Origin: Polyodon spathula
Lineage: Eukaryota; Chordata; Actinopteri; Acipenseriformes; Polyodontidae
DNA: 64,000 bases
Reading direction: 5' to 3'
NCBI RefSeq assembly: GCF_017654505.1
Contig: NC_054543.1
Span: 28,774,525 to 28,838,524 of the forward strand
Shown here: piece by piece, positions 24,413-36,825 of the stretch
Layout: each line of letters opens with the position of its first letter
Numbering within the stretch: position 1 is the first letter of the stretch
Position numbers and translations under genes: made by a program
The notes under the pieces: model-generated
Seen by the model: only the letters and a program-made list of their open reading frames with translations
Told to the model about the DNA's origin: nothing
Databases searched by the model: none

Positions 24413-25684
24413 GCAGGAGGGCAGGTTAATGGCTGCACGTTGATGAACCAGCTGAAGAAAGAAGACATGTTTGAGAGTTCTATAGAGGCAAAAGGGGTGC
24501 TTTAAACTTCTAAAAAGTCCCTGTGATGTGGTGGTTGAAACACAAAATATACACAGTGAATCTCAAGAAGAAGAAAGACACCAAGATGCTCTTTAAATCT
24601 GGACCAACAGAAAAGAAAAAACATTATAAAGCCATCTACACTCCTAAATAAATGTAATGGTTGTACATACTTTTTATACACTTTGGGAATCTGGTAGGAA
24701 ACCGTAGATAATTGTTCCAAATCCCAACTCTTGCTGACCACTAGCTCACCAGCAAGTTCTGGAATTTAGAGCAGGGCTCCATTGAGACACTGTCCCCTCT
24801 TCCTGTAGGGTATGATAGTGACCAGGGCCACATCCACTGAGCTTATTAAAACTACAGTCCAAGTGGATATGTTAGGAAGGTTTGTTGCAAAGTAATCTCA
24901 CATTGTGTCTTTGTAGATGGTAGATGGGAAGGAACAAGACACATCCGCCAATCATTTCTTCTTCTATGCTATTCTTCTCAATTCAGTCACTGAATTCATT
25001 TTTAATATGGATGATGTTACAAGTAGAGGGGTTATAGGAAAGTGGCACAGGGATGTTGGCGACAAGTTTCTATTCAGCATGCCAGTCTGAGTGCCGCCAC
25101 TCTGATTCAAACATTGCGCTCCAATAAAAAGTGCTATAAACCCATTGTAAATCACACAGTAAGGCGTTGCCGGCAGAACTCTTCATTTTAATAGGGCATT
25201 TCATTGCCCTCCCTCTCTGTCAGGGTTGCACAATGTAGCCTTTTCACAGGGAGATCACTTTATTTTAATTTCTTTATAAAATAAATTAAAAGTTTGACTG
25301 TACAATATGACAGGGAAACATCATTACTTGATATCTAAGTATTTTAAGTTATGGTTAACAATATCTAATGTTTTGTTACTAGTTGGTCCTTAAAGGATTT
25401 TGTCTAGTTGGTCCTTAAAGGATCCCAATAGTTTAGCAGCAACAATATGGCTTGGTAACCCATTTCTGTCCAAAGTCTGTCTCAACACAATTTCCAGCTA
25501 TGTCCTCTGCTCTTGGTATCTTTGCTGAGTGTAAAGTATTGGCTACAGTCAATTTTGTCATCTCATTTTAGGGTTTTAAAACCTTCACTCACACTCATGT
25601 TTGTCTGCTATAGGCTATATAGATTAAGTTCCCTAGGGATAGTGTAGGCTTTTTATCCATAGATGTGTTTGGTTGGAATATCTA
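24413..25684. other. Non-coding stretch with a short tandem duplication
   Basis: No gene seen. At about 25379-25424 the word ctagttggtccttaaaggat occurs twice in tandem with a 26-bp period. Confidence 0.45.
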
Positions 25685-27285
<1,601 letters not shown>

Positions 27286-27439
27286 TAAGTAATGTATTAT
27301 ATTGAATGCTCTTTATTACCTCCTTTGAGTACTCTTGAAAATATATCCAAGCATTCTGTTTTCATTTTTTAATTCTCCGTCCACACTGACTGGTTTCTGA
27401 CATCGACAAGCCTAATACTAAACCAAGCTCTTTCTCACA

Positions 27440-28930
27440 TGTTTCAGGATAATCCATCAGGTCGTCTGATAGACTCTGGGATAGGCTCACTTACTGAACC
27501 TCTCCCTAACTATATTGATCATCTTCTTCGGCCACTTGTAGTGAAGTTACCCTCCTACCATTACTGATCAACTTTCAAAAGTGGAGTTGCATAAACAGAA
27601 TTTCATTTTAGCTACTCTTGATGTTTTTAGCTTTGTATACTAATAGACGGCCTACAGGCACTAAGATTTTATCTTGATAATAGAGCCGATGTACAGACTC
27701 CTTCGACAGGTTTCCCCCTCGACATGACTGAGACTGTCCTTACCAAAAATGATCTTCTATATGACAGAAACTTTTACTTACAGATACAGGGCACAGCCAT
27801 GGGTGTTTCGTTTTCACCTGATTATGCTAATCTCTTTATGGGAGTCTTAAAATAGCATCATATGTAATTATATTGTGGAAACATTATATTGGTGATATTT
27901 TTATTATCTGGACTGGCACCCAAATTGAATTGGAAGCCTTTGTTATTTACCTGAATGGTTTGATTCCTTCTATTAAATTCAATTTAGAGTACGATATCAG
28001 TAATGTCCATTTTTTAGACACTATGGTTTGCCATAATAAGGGTAATCTACACACCACTTTGTACACAAAACCAACTGATAAAAAAAGCCTTTTTGCATGC
28101 TGCTAGTTTTCATTTTACTTCCATATAGTCAGTTTTTGTGATTAAAACGAATCTGCTCAATAAATGGAAGACTTTGAACTAGAGGCACAACTATCAATTT
28201 GCATCTAGGAATTACCCAAAAGCCTGGATACACAGAGCGCTCTCTGAGGTTAGACTTGAAGTAAATAATGAAGTCTTCAGTCCAGATAAGAAGAATTAGA
28301 ATAAAGAATATTCTAGCATTTGTTGCTCAACCTATGCCATTCATAGTTCTTAGGTTAACAATGTCATTAAAAAACATTGGCATGTTTTGTCTGCTGACAC
28401 TACTGGTAATAGGATTTTTTATAAATTAACATAATTGAACTACTATAGAGGGACAAATTTAAGGGACAATCTGGTTAGGGCTGACTCATTTAAATGTTAG
28501 AGAGATCTAGGTATACTGGACAAATCTACTGGATTTTTTCCATGGCATAATTGTGCCACCCGTGATAATGCGGTTAAAACTAAGAATTTTATAAGCCATA
28601 CAATGAAAAAATGTATTTGATTTATTGTCCATGCCATTTGCAATATGTTGGTAAAACTACTAGACAGTTATGATTGCACATGTATAAGCATAAAAGTTAA
28701 ATTAGGAGAAAAGTTATTCGTTCATTACTAACTAGACATTTTGTAGATACCAAAAATTCAGTAATAGATCTTAAATTCTGTGGCATACAAAAAATATTTC
28801 AAGATCGCAGAGGTGGTTATCTCAATCAAAAACTATTACAATGTGATTCAAAATGGATTTTCTGGCTTCATACAGTACAACCTGAGGGATTAAAAGAAGA
28901 GCTAAGATTATCATGTTTGCTGTGATATAA
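27440..28930 (+). pseudogene. Penelope-like retroelement relic: RT plus GIY-YIG endonuclease
   Basis: Conceptual frames give, in order: GSLTEPLSNYIDH with LRPL near 27485-27535; QIQGTAMGVSFSP then YANLFMG at about 27781-27843; the RT active-site region HYIGDIFIIWTG at 27880-27915; VHFLDTMV and LYTKPTDKK in the open frame 27873-28106; and YCPCHLQYVGKTTRQL at 28620-28670. The last is a GIY-YIG endonuclease motif, typical of Penelope-like elements. Several frameshifts and stops break the gene. The first Asp of the YxDD box is replaced by Gly. The downstream part is A/T-rich without a clear end. Confidence 0.75.
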
Positions 28931-29690
28931 TGCGCAAGTGTACTGGTCTTTCATAAGAGCTGAAAATAAATTATAACGCATTGAGATTATAAATGTTACT
29001 AGCAGACTGTTTAGAAATGTTCTCAATTATGTTACAACTGTTCTGTCCACGAAATATATCTTTAACATTTATGTCATGGCTTTGTAGTTTTTTTGATTAA
29101 TTTGCTAACAGACTGTTCTGATTTGTTTCTAACTGTGAAGCGATTGCTTTGTTTCCTATACCATTAAATTAATATATTTACGTATTTCTATAGTGTATTG
29201 AGAGGTAAGATTTATTAATAGTGTATGTATTATTAATAAATGTATTGTTTATTTTAATATATCTGTAATGTTCGTACAGTTTACTGAAAATGATAATAGC
29301 ATATTGAAATGGTTTTGATAACAGAATATCTAGACATATATTTTATTATGATGTGATTGTCTTATCTATTGCACATATATCTGTAACATCTATTCCTATT
29401 CGCTATCTATTATAAAATTGAAATTAATTTAAAATTATTTATGGTCCATATATTTTGACACAGCTAACACCTGTTTTGTAATGTTTTTTTTTTTTTTTTT
29501 TTAATTTTTTATTTTGCATCATGGTTTATGCCCCATTAACCAATTAAGCTAATTAAGCTAATTGCTTAAATATGTGGATGTTTTTTTTTTTTTATTATGG
29601 TAGTGCTGATGATGGTCAAACACTGACCAAAACATTTGCACTCTGTTCTTTCTGCACAGTTTGTCAACTGTCTTAGCCTGTTATACTGTT
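28931..29690. other. Possible 3' tail of the Penelope-like element
   Basis: AT-rich sequence with T-runs at 29485-29503 and 29581-29594. The words ctgatgatggtcaaacactgacc near 29607 lie beyond the RT relic and may belong to its 3' end or to an unrelated repeat. No coding sequence is visible. Confidence 0.3.
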
Positions 29691-29696
29691 TTTCTC

Positions 29697-29990
29697 TCAA
29701 CTTTGGCAGATTAAATAGTTATTTTCCCTGTCATCTGGGCTCATTGGGATCTGATAATATCTGATTGGCAAATCAAGGACTGAAAACCATTTGTTTCCTG
29801 TTAGACAATCAAGGGCATCTTCCACACGGGACGTAGTATACTGATCTGGAACTGTTCTTCTGTTCAATGTGCGATAATCAATGCACATCCATACATCACT
29901 GTTCTTTTTCAGACTACCACTATAGGTGATGCATAGGGGCTCCTGAATTCCTTGATAATTCCGCCCTGTTTCAAGTCTTACAGGTGCCAC
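29697..29990 (-). pseudogene. Gypsy reverse transcriptase, N-terminal part
   Basis: The reverse-strand frame carries motifs of the Ty3/Gypsy RT: KKNSDVWMCIDYRTLN, VPDQYTTSRVEDALD, then FSVLDL with the first catalytic Asp and YYQIPMSPDDRE. It stops before the YxDD box. The rest of pol (RNase H, integrase) is absent from the window, so the element is 3'-truncated at about 29690. It lies downstream, on the same strand, of the protease and gag relics and belongs to the same insertion, separated from them by a palindromic MITE. Confidence 0.85.
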
Positions 29991-30079
29991 TTGATATCTT
30001 CAACATCTGCTCCCTTATTGAACAAACATATATTTTTATATATGGTAGAAAAGTATGATCCTTATAATTTTCATATATA

Positions 30080-30268
30080 CAAACTGGCCCCTTCTTTATA
30101 TATTTAAAATATATGGGATATTTATTTTAGTCTGTAATCCAAATATTTATTTTATATGGATTACAGACAAATGAAAATATATGGTGCACCATATATTTTC
30201 AACATATAAAATAAATATATGGATTACAGACTAAATATATATATATTTAAAATATATCCTATTCTTAG
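30080..30268. mobile_element. Palindromic AT-rich MITE inside the Gypsy relic
   Basis: The sequence tagtctgtaatccaaatatt (near 30129) is inverted near 30215-30232 as aatatatggattacagacta, and outer tttaaaatatat blocks pair as well. The centre gaaaatatatgg/ccatatattttc (30174-30201) is a perfect palindrome on its own. The unit has no coding capacity and separates protease from RT coding sequence, so it inserted after the Gypsy element. Confidence 0.6.
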
Positions 30269-30524
30269 ATGTTACTGAGTGAGCTATGGTGTCCACATGA
30301 GAGACAGGTGCAAGTCGCCTGCCGACTGGCAGTGTTACTGGGTGTTGTGATGCATTGTATATGGGATCCTGGATATTGGCAGTGGTTTTGTACAATGTCT
30401 TTGCCACTGCCTTGTTAATTATGAGACTTACTGGTAAACTGTCATCCTCAGGGCTTACACTAAAATCATCTGGTTCTTCATGTCTTCAGAAACTGTGGAC
30501 TTTCCTTCCACTAATTACACAGTG

Positions 30525-31099
30525 TCAGGTGGAATACTGTGTTCCCACCATCATTACGGTTCCAACAGATCCTTCTGCTGTTTGTTGTGACAACTCTTGC
30601 TCTTTCTGGTGACAAGCCTCCAAGCACAGGACATTAATCTTCAATGTTCTAGGCATATGCAGGCCAACACTCCAAACAGCGATACATTGGTTGAGACAGG
30701 GAATCTTGCTAGGGGAAACAGTGGAGAGGCAAACAAAACCCAAGGTGTCCAAAGTCTTTGTGATTCCTACTACATCTTCTGGGAATTCCAAACACACATT
30801 TATATATCTTAGATATGGATATTGTTCTTCTCCCAACCCCCAAACAGAAAGGCCAGCAAGAGGCTTCAGCGGCAAATGCCTCAGATACTGCTCAAAGATA
30901 ATTGTCACCTGTGATCAGTGTATAGAATAGCTGGGCAGGGTTTAACATCCAATAGCACAGTGATTTCAGCTTTCGGTCCACACAAGCCAGCAGGAATGGA
31001 TTCAGCAGGAACACTTCTAGTCCCAGTGGTCTTCATGCACACATTTATTGAAGGCATGGAGTGATTTGCACAATGTTGATCCCAGATACACTCCTTCAC
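30525..31099 (-). pseudogene. Gypsy aspartic protease region, broken at the active site
   Basis: The upper frame (31099-30905) includes LCGPKAEITVLLD and PCPAILYT. The lower frame (30908-30525) begins TIIFEQYLRHLPLKPL and continues LSVWGLGEEQYPYL and CLEFPEDVVG. This is the order of the pepsin-type retroelement protease. The join falls at the DTG catalytic triad: the Asp position reads Tyr, and one base is missing in the following Gly codon, which shifts the frame. The enzyme is therefore dead. It lies between the gag and RT relics of one reverse-strand Gypsy element. Confidence 0.75.
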
Positions 31100-31303
31100 A
31101 GAGTGTTCACTACTTCATGCTCTGATCTATGTGCATAATATCCTCTTCTTGAGAAGATGAAACTTGCTTTACCACATCTTGCAGTTGTTTCTTCAAACAT
31201 TCTACTTCTGTCTTATGTGTGGGAGTAGCCTCAGCAGTGTAAGTGTGACTAACTGGTGCTGTGTTGGGTACTTGCTTCAAATAATCTCGTCCCTCTTCTT
31301 CCC

Positions 31304-32290
31304 TTATTTCTCTAAGGTGGAAAAAGTGGGTGGTGTATCTTGCCTTTCTTTCAGTCTGAGCTTTACTACCAGGATGTCGGAATACAGTGCCCCCTTTAGG
31401 AGTTGTGTGATACAGACTTTCCCCATTGTTCCTACTTCCATTCCACCTTTCATATACACCTTTTGCAGCATTTTTTCTAATCGGGCCAAGTACAGACAGT
31501 TTCTCTCTGCTAGGAAGTGTCAGACTTCAAGTACAGCTCTTTCCTGTTCTCTGTGCTTCCAAACATATGCTCCAACGTGCTCAGATATTCTTTGGCAGTC
31601 GCATTGGGGTTACCATTACACAAGGGCATCGCTACATCTAGCGCTGGACCGCTCAAACTTTCCACCAATCTTTTGCGTTTTTCGCCTTCTCCACACTGCC
31701 ACTCTTGGATCATATGTGCTGCTTTATCCATCCAAGTGTCATAATCATCTCCCCACTCGGCGTCGGGTTTAACTCCCGATAAATCACTCTAAGATGCTTG
31801 CATAAGCTGGTCTATTGTGGTGGTCTCATCATTTTCTCCACAACTTTCATTTGCATTCACTAACCCCTCAGAAGCTGAAGTAGATGAGCGAGCTCCCCTT
31901 ATTAACATATTGTTGACATCTTCCATGGTCTTCCCTTCAACCTCTAACCAGGCCTGGAATTGCTTTTTGAAGTCTGGCTCTGGTGGTTGTGGGTCAGGCA
32001 CCACCAAGACTTTTTTCACTATCATAGGCAATATGCCCCGTTTAACATCAATGGTGCTCGGCACGTCAATCTTGGTAAAATCTTTATCACTATTGCATAG
32101 CACATACCATTTCTCTTCCTCGAGGCTATAGTGTCGTCCTACACACTTCACTCGTCCAATAACCTCAATAGTGCTCAGCATTACTACCAAGTCATGTTGC
32201 AATATTTTCAGGAATGTCCTCCACCCATAAAGTGTGGTGTGGGCTAACTCCCTTTGCTTTGCACCATGCTAAAAGTTTGATTTTATCCAT
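31304..32290 (-). pseudogene. PNMA-like Gypsy gag, broken
   Basis: Reverse-strand frames from 32290 down: an ATG start (MDKIKLLAWCKAKG and LWVEDIPENI), a one-base shift near 32203, then STIEVIGRVKCVGRHY and the rest of 32202-31789, one in-frame TAG, then DTWMDKAAHMIQEW and KRKRLVESLSGPALD in 31731-31510. A further frame (31489-31304) has ARLEKMLQKVYMKGG and KLRLKERQDTPPTF. The order and motifs match the N-terminal and capsid-like parts of PNMA (paraneoplastic Ma antigen)-type Gypsy gags. At least one frameshift, one stop and a further shift make it a pseudogene. No upstream LTR was recognised. Confidence 0.7.
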
Positions 32291-32962
32291 AGCTGTGATA
32301 TCCTCACCCAGGGCACTTAGTATCAGGTAATTGTTTTAGCTAAACAAGAAGCAATTACTTTCAAGTTGGTAAAATTGAATTCCAAATACAAGATCAAAAA
32401 AGCTAAAATTTAAAAAAAAAAAACACACATCCCAGTGATGCTTCCATTTATGTGAGGAAGTTTTTTTATTATATATAGTTTTACTGTCTGATGGTAACAG
32501 AGGTTGAGTGTGTATACCTGTGAGGCCTATTCACTCTCCCTCAATCGCATGAAACATAGATACAGTGTACTATTTCCTATGAGCACTCTTACTAATATAA
32601 TAAAGGCTTTTTTAAACAGTCCATGTATCAGTCCTTAAAACGCGTTTTTGTTTTTTTTTGTTGGAGTCACAGCATGTCACACAGACAACAGAAAGAAATA
32701 ACATGAGAAATGCTTATATTACAATGAAGTTAACCATGAATTTCCTTGACAAGGCTGACAAAAACACAAGGTCGACTTGATTTATTTCAGCAATAGGACT
32801 ACCAATTAGAATAACTTTCAGATTGTTCACCAGGTCTGGTTTCATTTATTTGTATTCATTTCACAGAAAGGTGTTTTTTTACCTTGCTTTATGGGGATTA
32901 TTTGAAAGAAAAATGAAAACATGTTGGTTTTCAATTATTTAGCTGTGTTTCCAAATTGAGTT
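32291..32962. other. Non-coding stretch
   Basis: Presumably the 5' leader of the Gypsy relic, then unrelated AT-rich DNA. No LTR end, primer-binding site or ORF could be identified. Confidence 0.3.
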
Positions 32963-33390
32963 ATAACACTGTGTAACAAAAAATAAATAAATAAATTTGT
33001 TCCTGGGTAGTAAGTGTTATTTTCTAATTGCTTATGCCTCAAAAGTATAGAACATGGCTATTATTCCCCACAAACTTTCTTTTGTGACCAGGACAGTGAA
33101 ATTTCAAAATATCACTATTTCCAATGGGAAAAATGGGCAAATTTGTGTCGTTCACATAAAGTCAGAAAAAAACAACATATGAATCCAAATTAACATGTAT
33201 TTATACTAAAGTAATACAATGATGACTACAAAAGATTTGAAGTTCATATGTTGTTTGTTTTATTTACTTTATGTGAACAAAAAGACTAAATAGTCATCTT
33301 TGTATTACTTTAGTATAAAACATGTTAATTTGGATTCATATGTTGTTTTTTTCTGACTTTATGTGAACAAAAAGACAGCCCAACTGTGTA
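32963..33390. mobile_element. Foldback MITE, copy 1 (partial right arm)
   Basis: It begins ataacactgtgtaaca and matches the first ~270 bp of the element at 40897 closely. The inner arm 33152-33237 (cacataaagtcag...acatgtatttatact) is inverted at 33290-33365. Unlike copy 2, the outer right arm is missing, so copy 1 ends soon after the inner stem, near 33390. Confidence 0.7.
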
Positions 33391-35158
33391 ATTAGACCTC
33401 TAAACACAACTGTGATATGAACCACCATGCAATTTACTGTGTTATTATTTCCTACAACTCCATGGTGCATGTATCATGGTTTGCATGGATATTTTATAGT
33501 TATCAACAGGTTAAATGTTTATAAAACATTTATATTCAATACAAATATGGTATTTAGTTACATATTGAGTCAGAGGAAATGTAGATCAATAGGTGAACAT
33601 AAAGCATTGTCAGGCACATCTCTGTCACGACAGTACAAGTTATCAATTACTCCAAGTCAATTAAACCACTAACAAATAGTATTGTTTAATGCAGAGCTTA
33701 ACTGAACCCATCTGAAGCTTTAGTTTAAATTGAAAGTTTTTATTAGATCAAAGTGGTTAGACGTATCTAAAACATATCAAAGATATTTGTTAACAGACTA
33801 AGGTGGGCATAAACCTACTTTATTTCGATAAACATTTGTTTGTATCCCAACTATTTAGTATTATTAAACATTTTGTATATCATATTTTTTGTACCACTGA
33901 CCTGGTAGAAATATGTATTTTGAGGCTTCAGAGACTTATTACAGGTTTATCAGTGCTGTGCCTAAACTATACTATCTAAAACTGGTAAAACTATTATCAT
34001 TTGACAAATCAAGGCTCCAGAAGCACATGCTTATGCAACCCTTAGTAATCTTTTACAAAGTTGAAGCCCCTGTGGGGCTTCAGGCTGTTTAGGCATTATG
34101 TCACAATCTGTATGACTTTTGTAACCCTCAGGCTATAGTTTAGGCTAGTACACTCAAAAGAATATGTACATTTTAATTCAGACTTTATTTTTTAGTCAAT
34201 TTTGGTCCCACTCAAACATACTGCAGCCCTATTCAATCATCAGATCAATGTTTTATCCACATTATAAAAATGCACTTCTAGTCTAAATGAAGGCCTGGTA
34301 CATATTCTGCAGTAGGAACGTAGAAAAGCAGATCTTATGACTAGATTTGAAAGGTACTGGGTCTGGCCAGGAAATGTAGGCAGGTGGAAACCCAGCTTTG
34401 TTAATATAAAGAAAATCCCTGACATTCTTTAACCAGGGTATCAGCTCTATTGTGACTGCTGATAAAAACCTGAACACCGTTGCCTAAGATGTAAAGCACC
34501 TGGTAATCTCACACCCATTCAAAACAATCCCAGAGGCTGAAGTATTGGTTTCGTGTTTATTTATTGTTCTCTGCTGTCCCCTCCCTCGCTACTATGTCCA
34601 AATGGATGTTTATTCAACCTTTTCAAAGAGTAAGAAATCCATTTTCCAACCCTTATTTAGCTTTAATACCCTTTTCTCAGTTCCACGTTATGACTGTTTT
34701 GTTCAGCTGTTCATGTTATTAAGTTACATTTCATTAAAAAAAAAAAAAAAAAAAAAATCTGTTGCAGTTCATTTCTCACTGTTTGGACTGTCTGTTTGCT
34801 GACAGCTAACCGTTGATCTATCTTTGCCTTTCAAGCTGATTTAGTCTGTGACAGATCTCACCACTATTTTTATTCCTTGCCTTTACATTGAATGTGAGGA
34901 GGGTTGTGATGAAATTGTGTTGAAATGCAACACTGCAAGGTTAAGTATAGAGCAAAGGCTACAACGCATTTAAATCATATTTAAAAATACTAAAAGAAAC
35001 TTAATATAAAGTTACTTTGGTACCAGACTTACCTTCTGAAAGTCAAAGAAATTACATCTGAATCAAAACTAAGTATAATGGAATATAGTACCCACCACAA
35101 TTGAGTGTGGACACCATTTCACACTTCTTGAAGAATCTCTAGGACACCGTCCGATTCC
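33391..35158. other. Non-coding stretch
   Basis: I see no gene or repeat termini. A poly-A run of about 21 bases lies at 34737-34757. The short frames at 33427-33672 and 34545-34802 are not protein-like. Confidence 0.4.
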
Positions 35159-35614
35159 TGTGGCAGGCTGGCGAGTGGATAGAGGCCCAGAGACAGTCTG
35201 TAGTTCAAAAAAATAACTATTTTATTATAAATAAACACAAAAATGAAAGGACACAAGGGACAAAATAAAGGGATTTAAACACAAATAAAGCAAGACAAAA
35301 AGCAAAAATAACAATTTCCAGGCTGGGCAATGCCTTCCAAACATCCAAGCATCCAAGCATCCAAACATCCAAACATCCAAACAAAACACCAAACACCAAT
35401 CACCACACACCACCTGCTTCCTCAGCTCCCTTTTCCCAAATGAAAAGCAGAGGCCTCCTTTTATGTCAGGTGGCTGGGCGCTGATTGATCGTTAATTAAC
35501 CTAATCAACTAATCAACCCCAGCCACCTGAACATAATAAACCCAGGCAGGTAGGGGAAATTAACCCCATCCCTGCCAATTTAAAAAGGGCAGAGACCACA
35601 CAAATGTGATTTGG
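35159..35614 (-). mobile_element. LTR, family A, reverse orientation
   Basis: On the forward strand it starts TGTGGCAGGCTGGCGAGTGG, the exact reverse of the end of the solo LTR at 3239. It then runs through the polyadenylation-signal region (ttattataaataaac), the TATA region (ccttttatgt) and the gcccagccacctga block. It ends near ccaca at 35614 with a small deletion relative to the 3239 copy. An 8-9-bp tandem array (catccaa/gcatccaa) at 35340-35383 is private to this copy. The flanking pentamers differ, so no target duplication is visible. Confidence 0.75.
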
Positions 35615-36435
35615 CTATGACATGATAATTGTAGACCCCTTTGTCACGTGGTCCAGATTCTGTAGTCCACATCGCAAAAAAAAAAAACATTGTACAAGGA
35701 GGAACAATTGAGCACATTTTCAGTCTCAGAGAGGCCAATGGATGAATGGAGAGGGTGTTCAGGTCTGAAAAGAAGTGAAGGAACCTGCTGTGTCTGATTG
35801 GGGCCAGTGTCATTGTCTCTCACCTTCCATGCGCTCTTCACTGACACCAACATTACATGTTGACACCTGCAGTAATGTGTAATTTATATTGCACATTGGA
35901 TGATTAGTGTGTCTGTAAAACATACTGAATCCCATTGATTATATAGCATTGACTGCAAGGGATAATGTAGCACAGCGTAGCTCCATTACTTTTGCCATTA
36001 CTAATGCAATACCACATTATTGCCGTGGGGTGCAGGTGATGATATTTAAGAAGCTTTTAAACAATTTGTTTGGAGCTGAACCAGCTCAAGGTGAGGATGT
36101 ATGGATTGACAATGTGCTTTTTAACACAGGTGTACGTGTTAAGAGTACCACCATTGACAGTTATCCTGTGAGCTAATGGGCAAGAGGCGTACATCTGCTT
36201 CTAATTGTCCATGGTACCATGCAATAAAATCTACACCTCCATGCTGCCTTTCATGAAGTCATTAAAGCATGTTTTAAAAGGCATCTTGACGTGCTCACCA
36301 TGATACATAACTGTTAGCAGTTTAAAAAAGGTGTGTTAACAACAAAATATGAATCCAGTATTACTGTACTCAAAAGGCACTTCATTTCATTATATATACT
36401 GTGAATCAGTTGTGGTTCACTTGTAATATTTTTGG
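35615..36435. other. Stretch between two LTRs, contains one unrecognised ORF
   Basis: Apart from the ORF described at 35919 I see no feature. An AATAAA signal (gcaataaaatc) lies about 50 bp after that ORF's stop. The frames on the opposite strand at 35580-35853 are not recognisable. Confidence 0.3.
35919..36176 (+). CDS. Unrecognised ORF, possible exon or relic
   Basis: An open frame of 85 codons plus a stop, entered without an ATG, runs to the TAA at 36174-36176. A possible splice acceptor (ttatatag) lies at about 35938-35946, in frame with the downstream part. The predicted peptide is compositionally balanced (segments NVAQRSSITFAITNAIPHYC, VQVMIFKKLLNNLFGAE, DVWIDNVLFNTG) and looks more like protein than most frames here. 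An AATAAA lies near 36225. I recognise no domain and see no companion exons. It could be a terminal exon, an unknown mobile element or chance. Confidence 0.2.
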   Translation, partial: NILNPIDYIALTARDNVAQRSSITFAITNAIPHYCRGVQVMIFKKLLNNLFGAEPAQGEDVWIDNVLFNTGVRVKSTTIDSYPVS

Positions 36436-36825
36436 TGTGGAAGCCGATTGGCAGTATGAGAGGTGACAAGGAGACAACAGCTTGGTTTAAATGGGGCAGG
36501 TTATTTTTTATTAAATTATTAAACAGAAATAAACAAAAACCTGCCCACTTGGGCTCTGACTAAACTCTCCAGTGCCCAAACGCAACCTTGCAGGAGCTAC
36601 ACTGCAGTAAAAGTCTAGTTCCAGGTTTTCCTTGTCACCACCGGGTGAATTGAAGTCCCCTCCAGGAGTCTTCAAGCAAAGGTCCCCACAAGGTAAGGAA
36701 CACGGTTCAGGGGTATATTTGTAATCCATACCCAGTACTGGGCTGTAATTGTCTTTTTATTCCCTTCCAGGTAAGTATATCCAGGTTTTTGTTTCATTTC
36801 TTCCTCTGGCTCCGTTGCTTAATAG
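36436..36825 (-). mobile_element. Solo or truncated LTR, family D, reverse orientation
   Basis: On the reverse strand the sequence shows a polyadenylation signal (aataaaaaata near 36515) and ends ...CGGCTTCCACA at 36436, i.e. a CA terminus. The other end is not clear, because another LTR element begins directly at 36826. The short reverse-strand open frame is incidental. Confidence 0.4.

Noticed and set aside
31164..31772. 202-codon forward ORF, the longest non-transposase frame
   Set aside because: It lies opposite the gag relic on the reverse strand; the Ser/Cys/Phe-rich translation has no domain.
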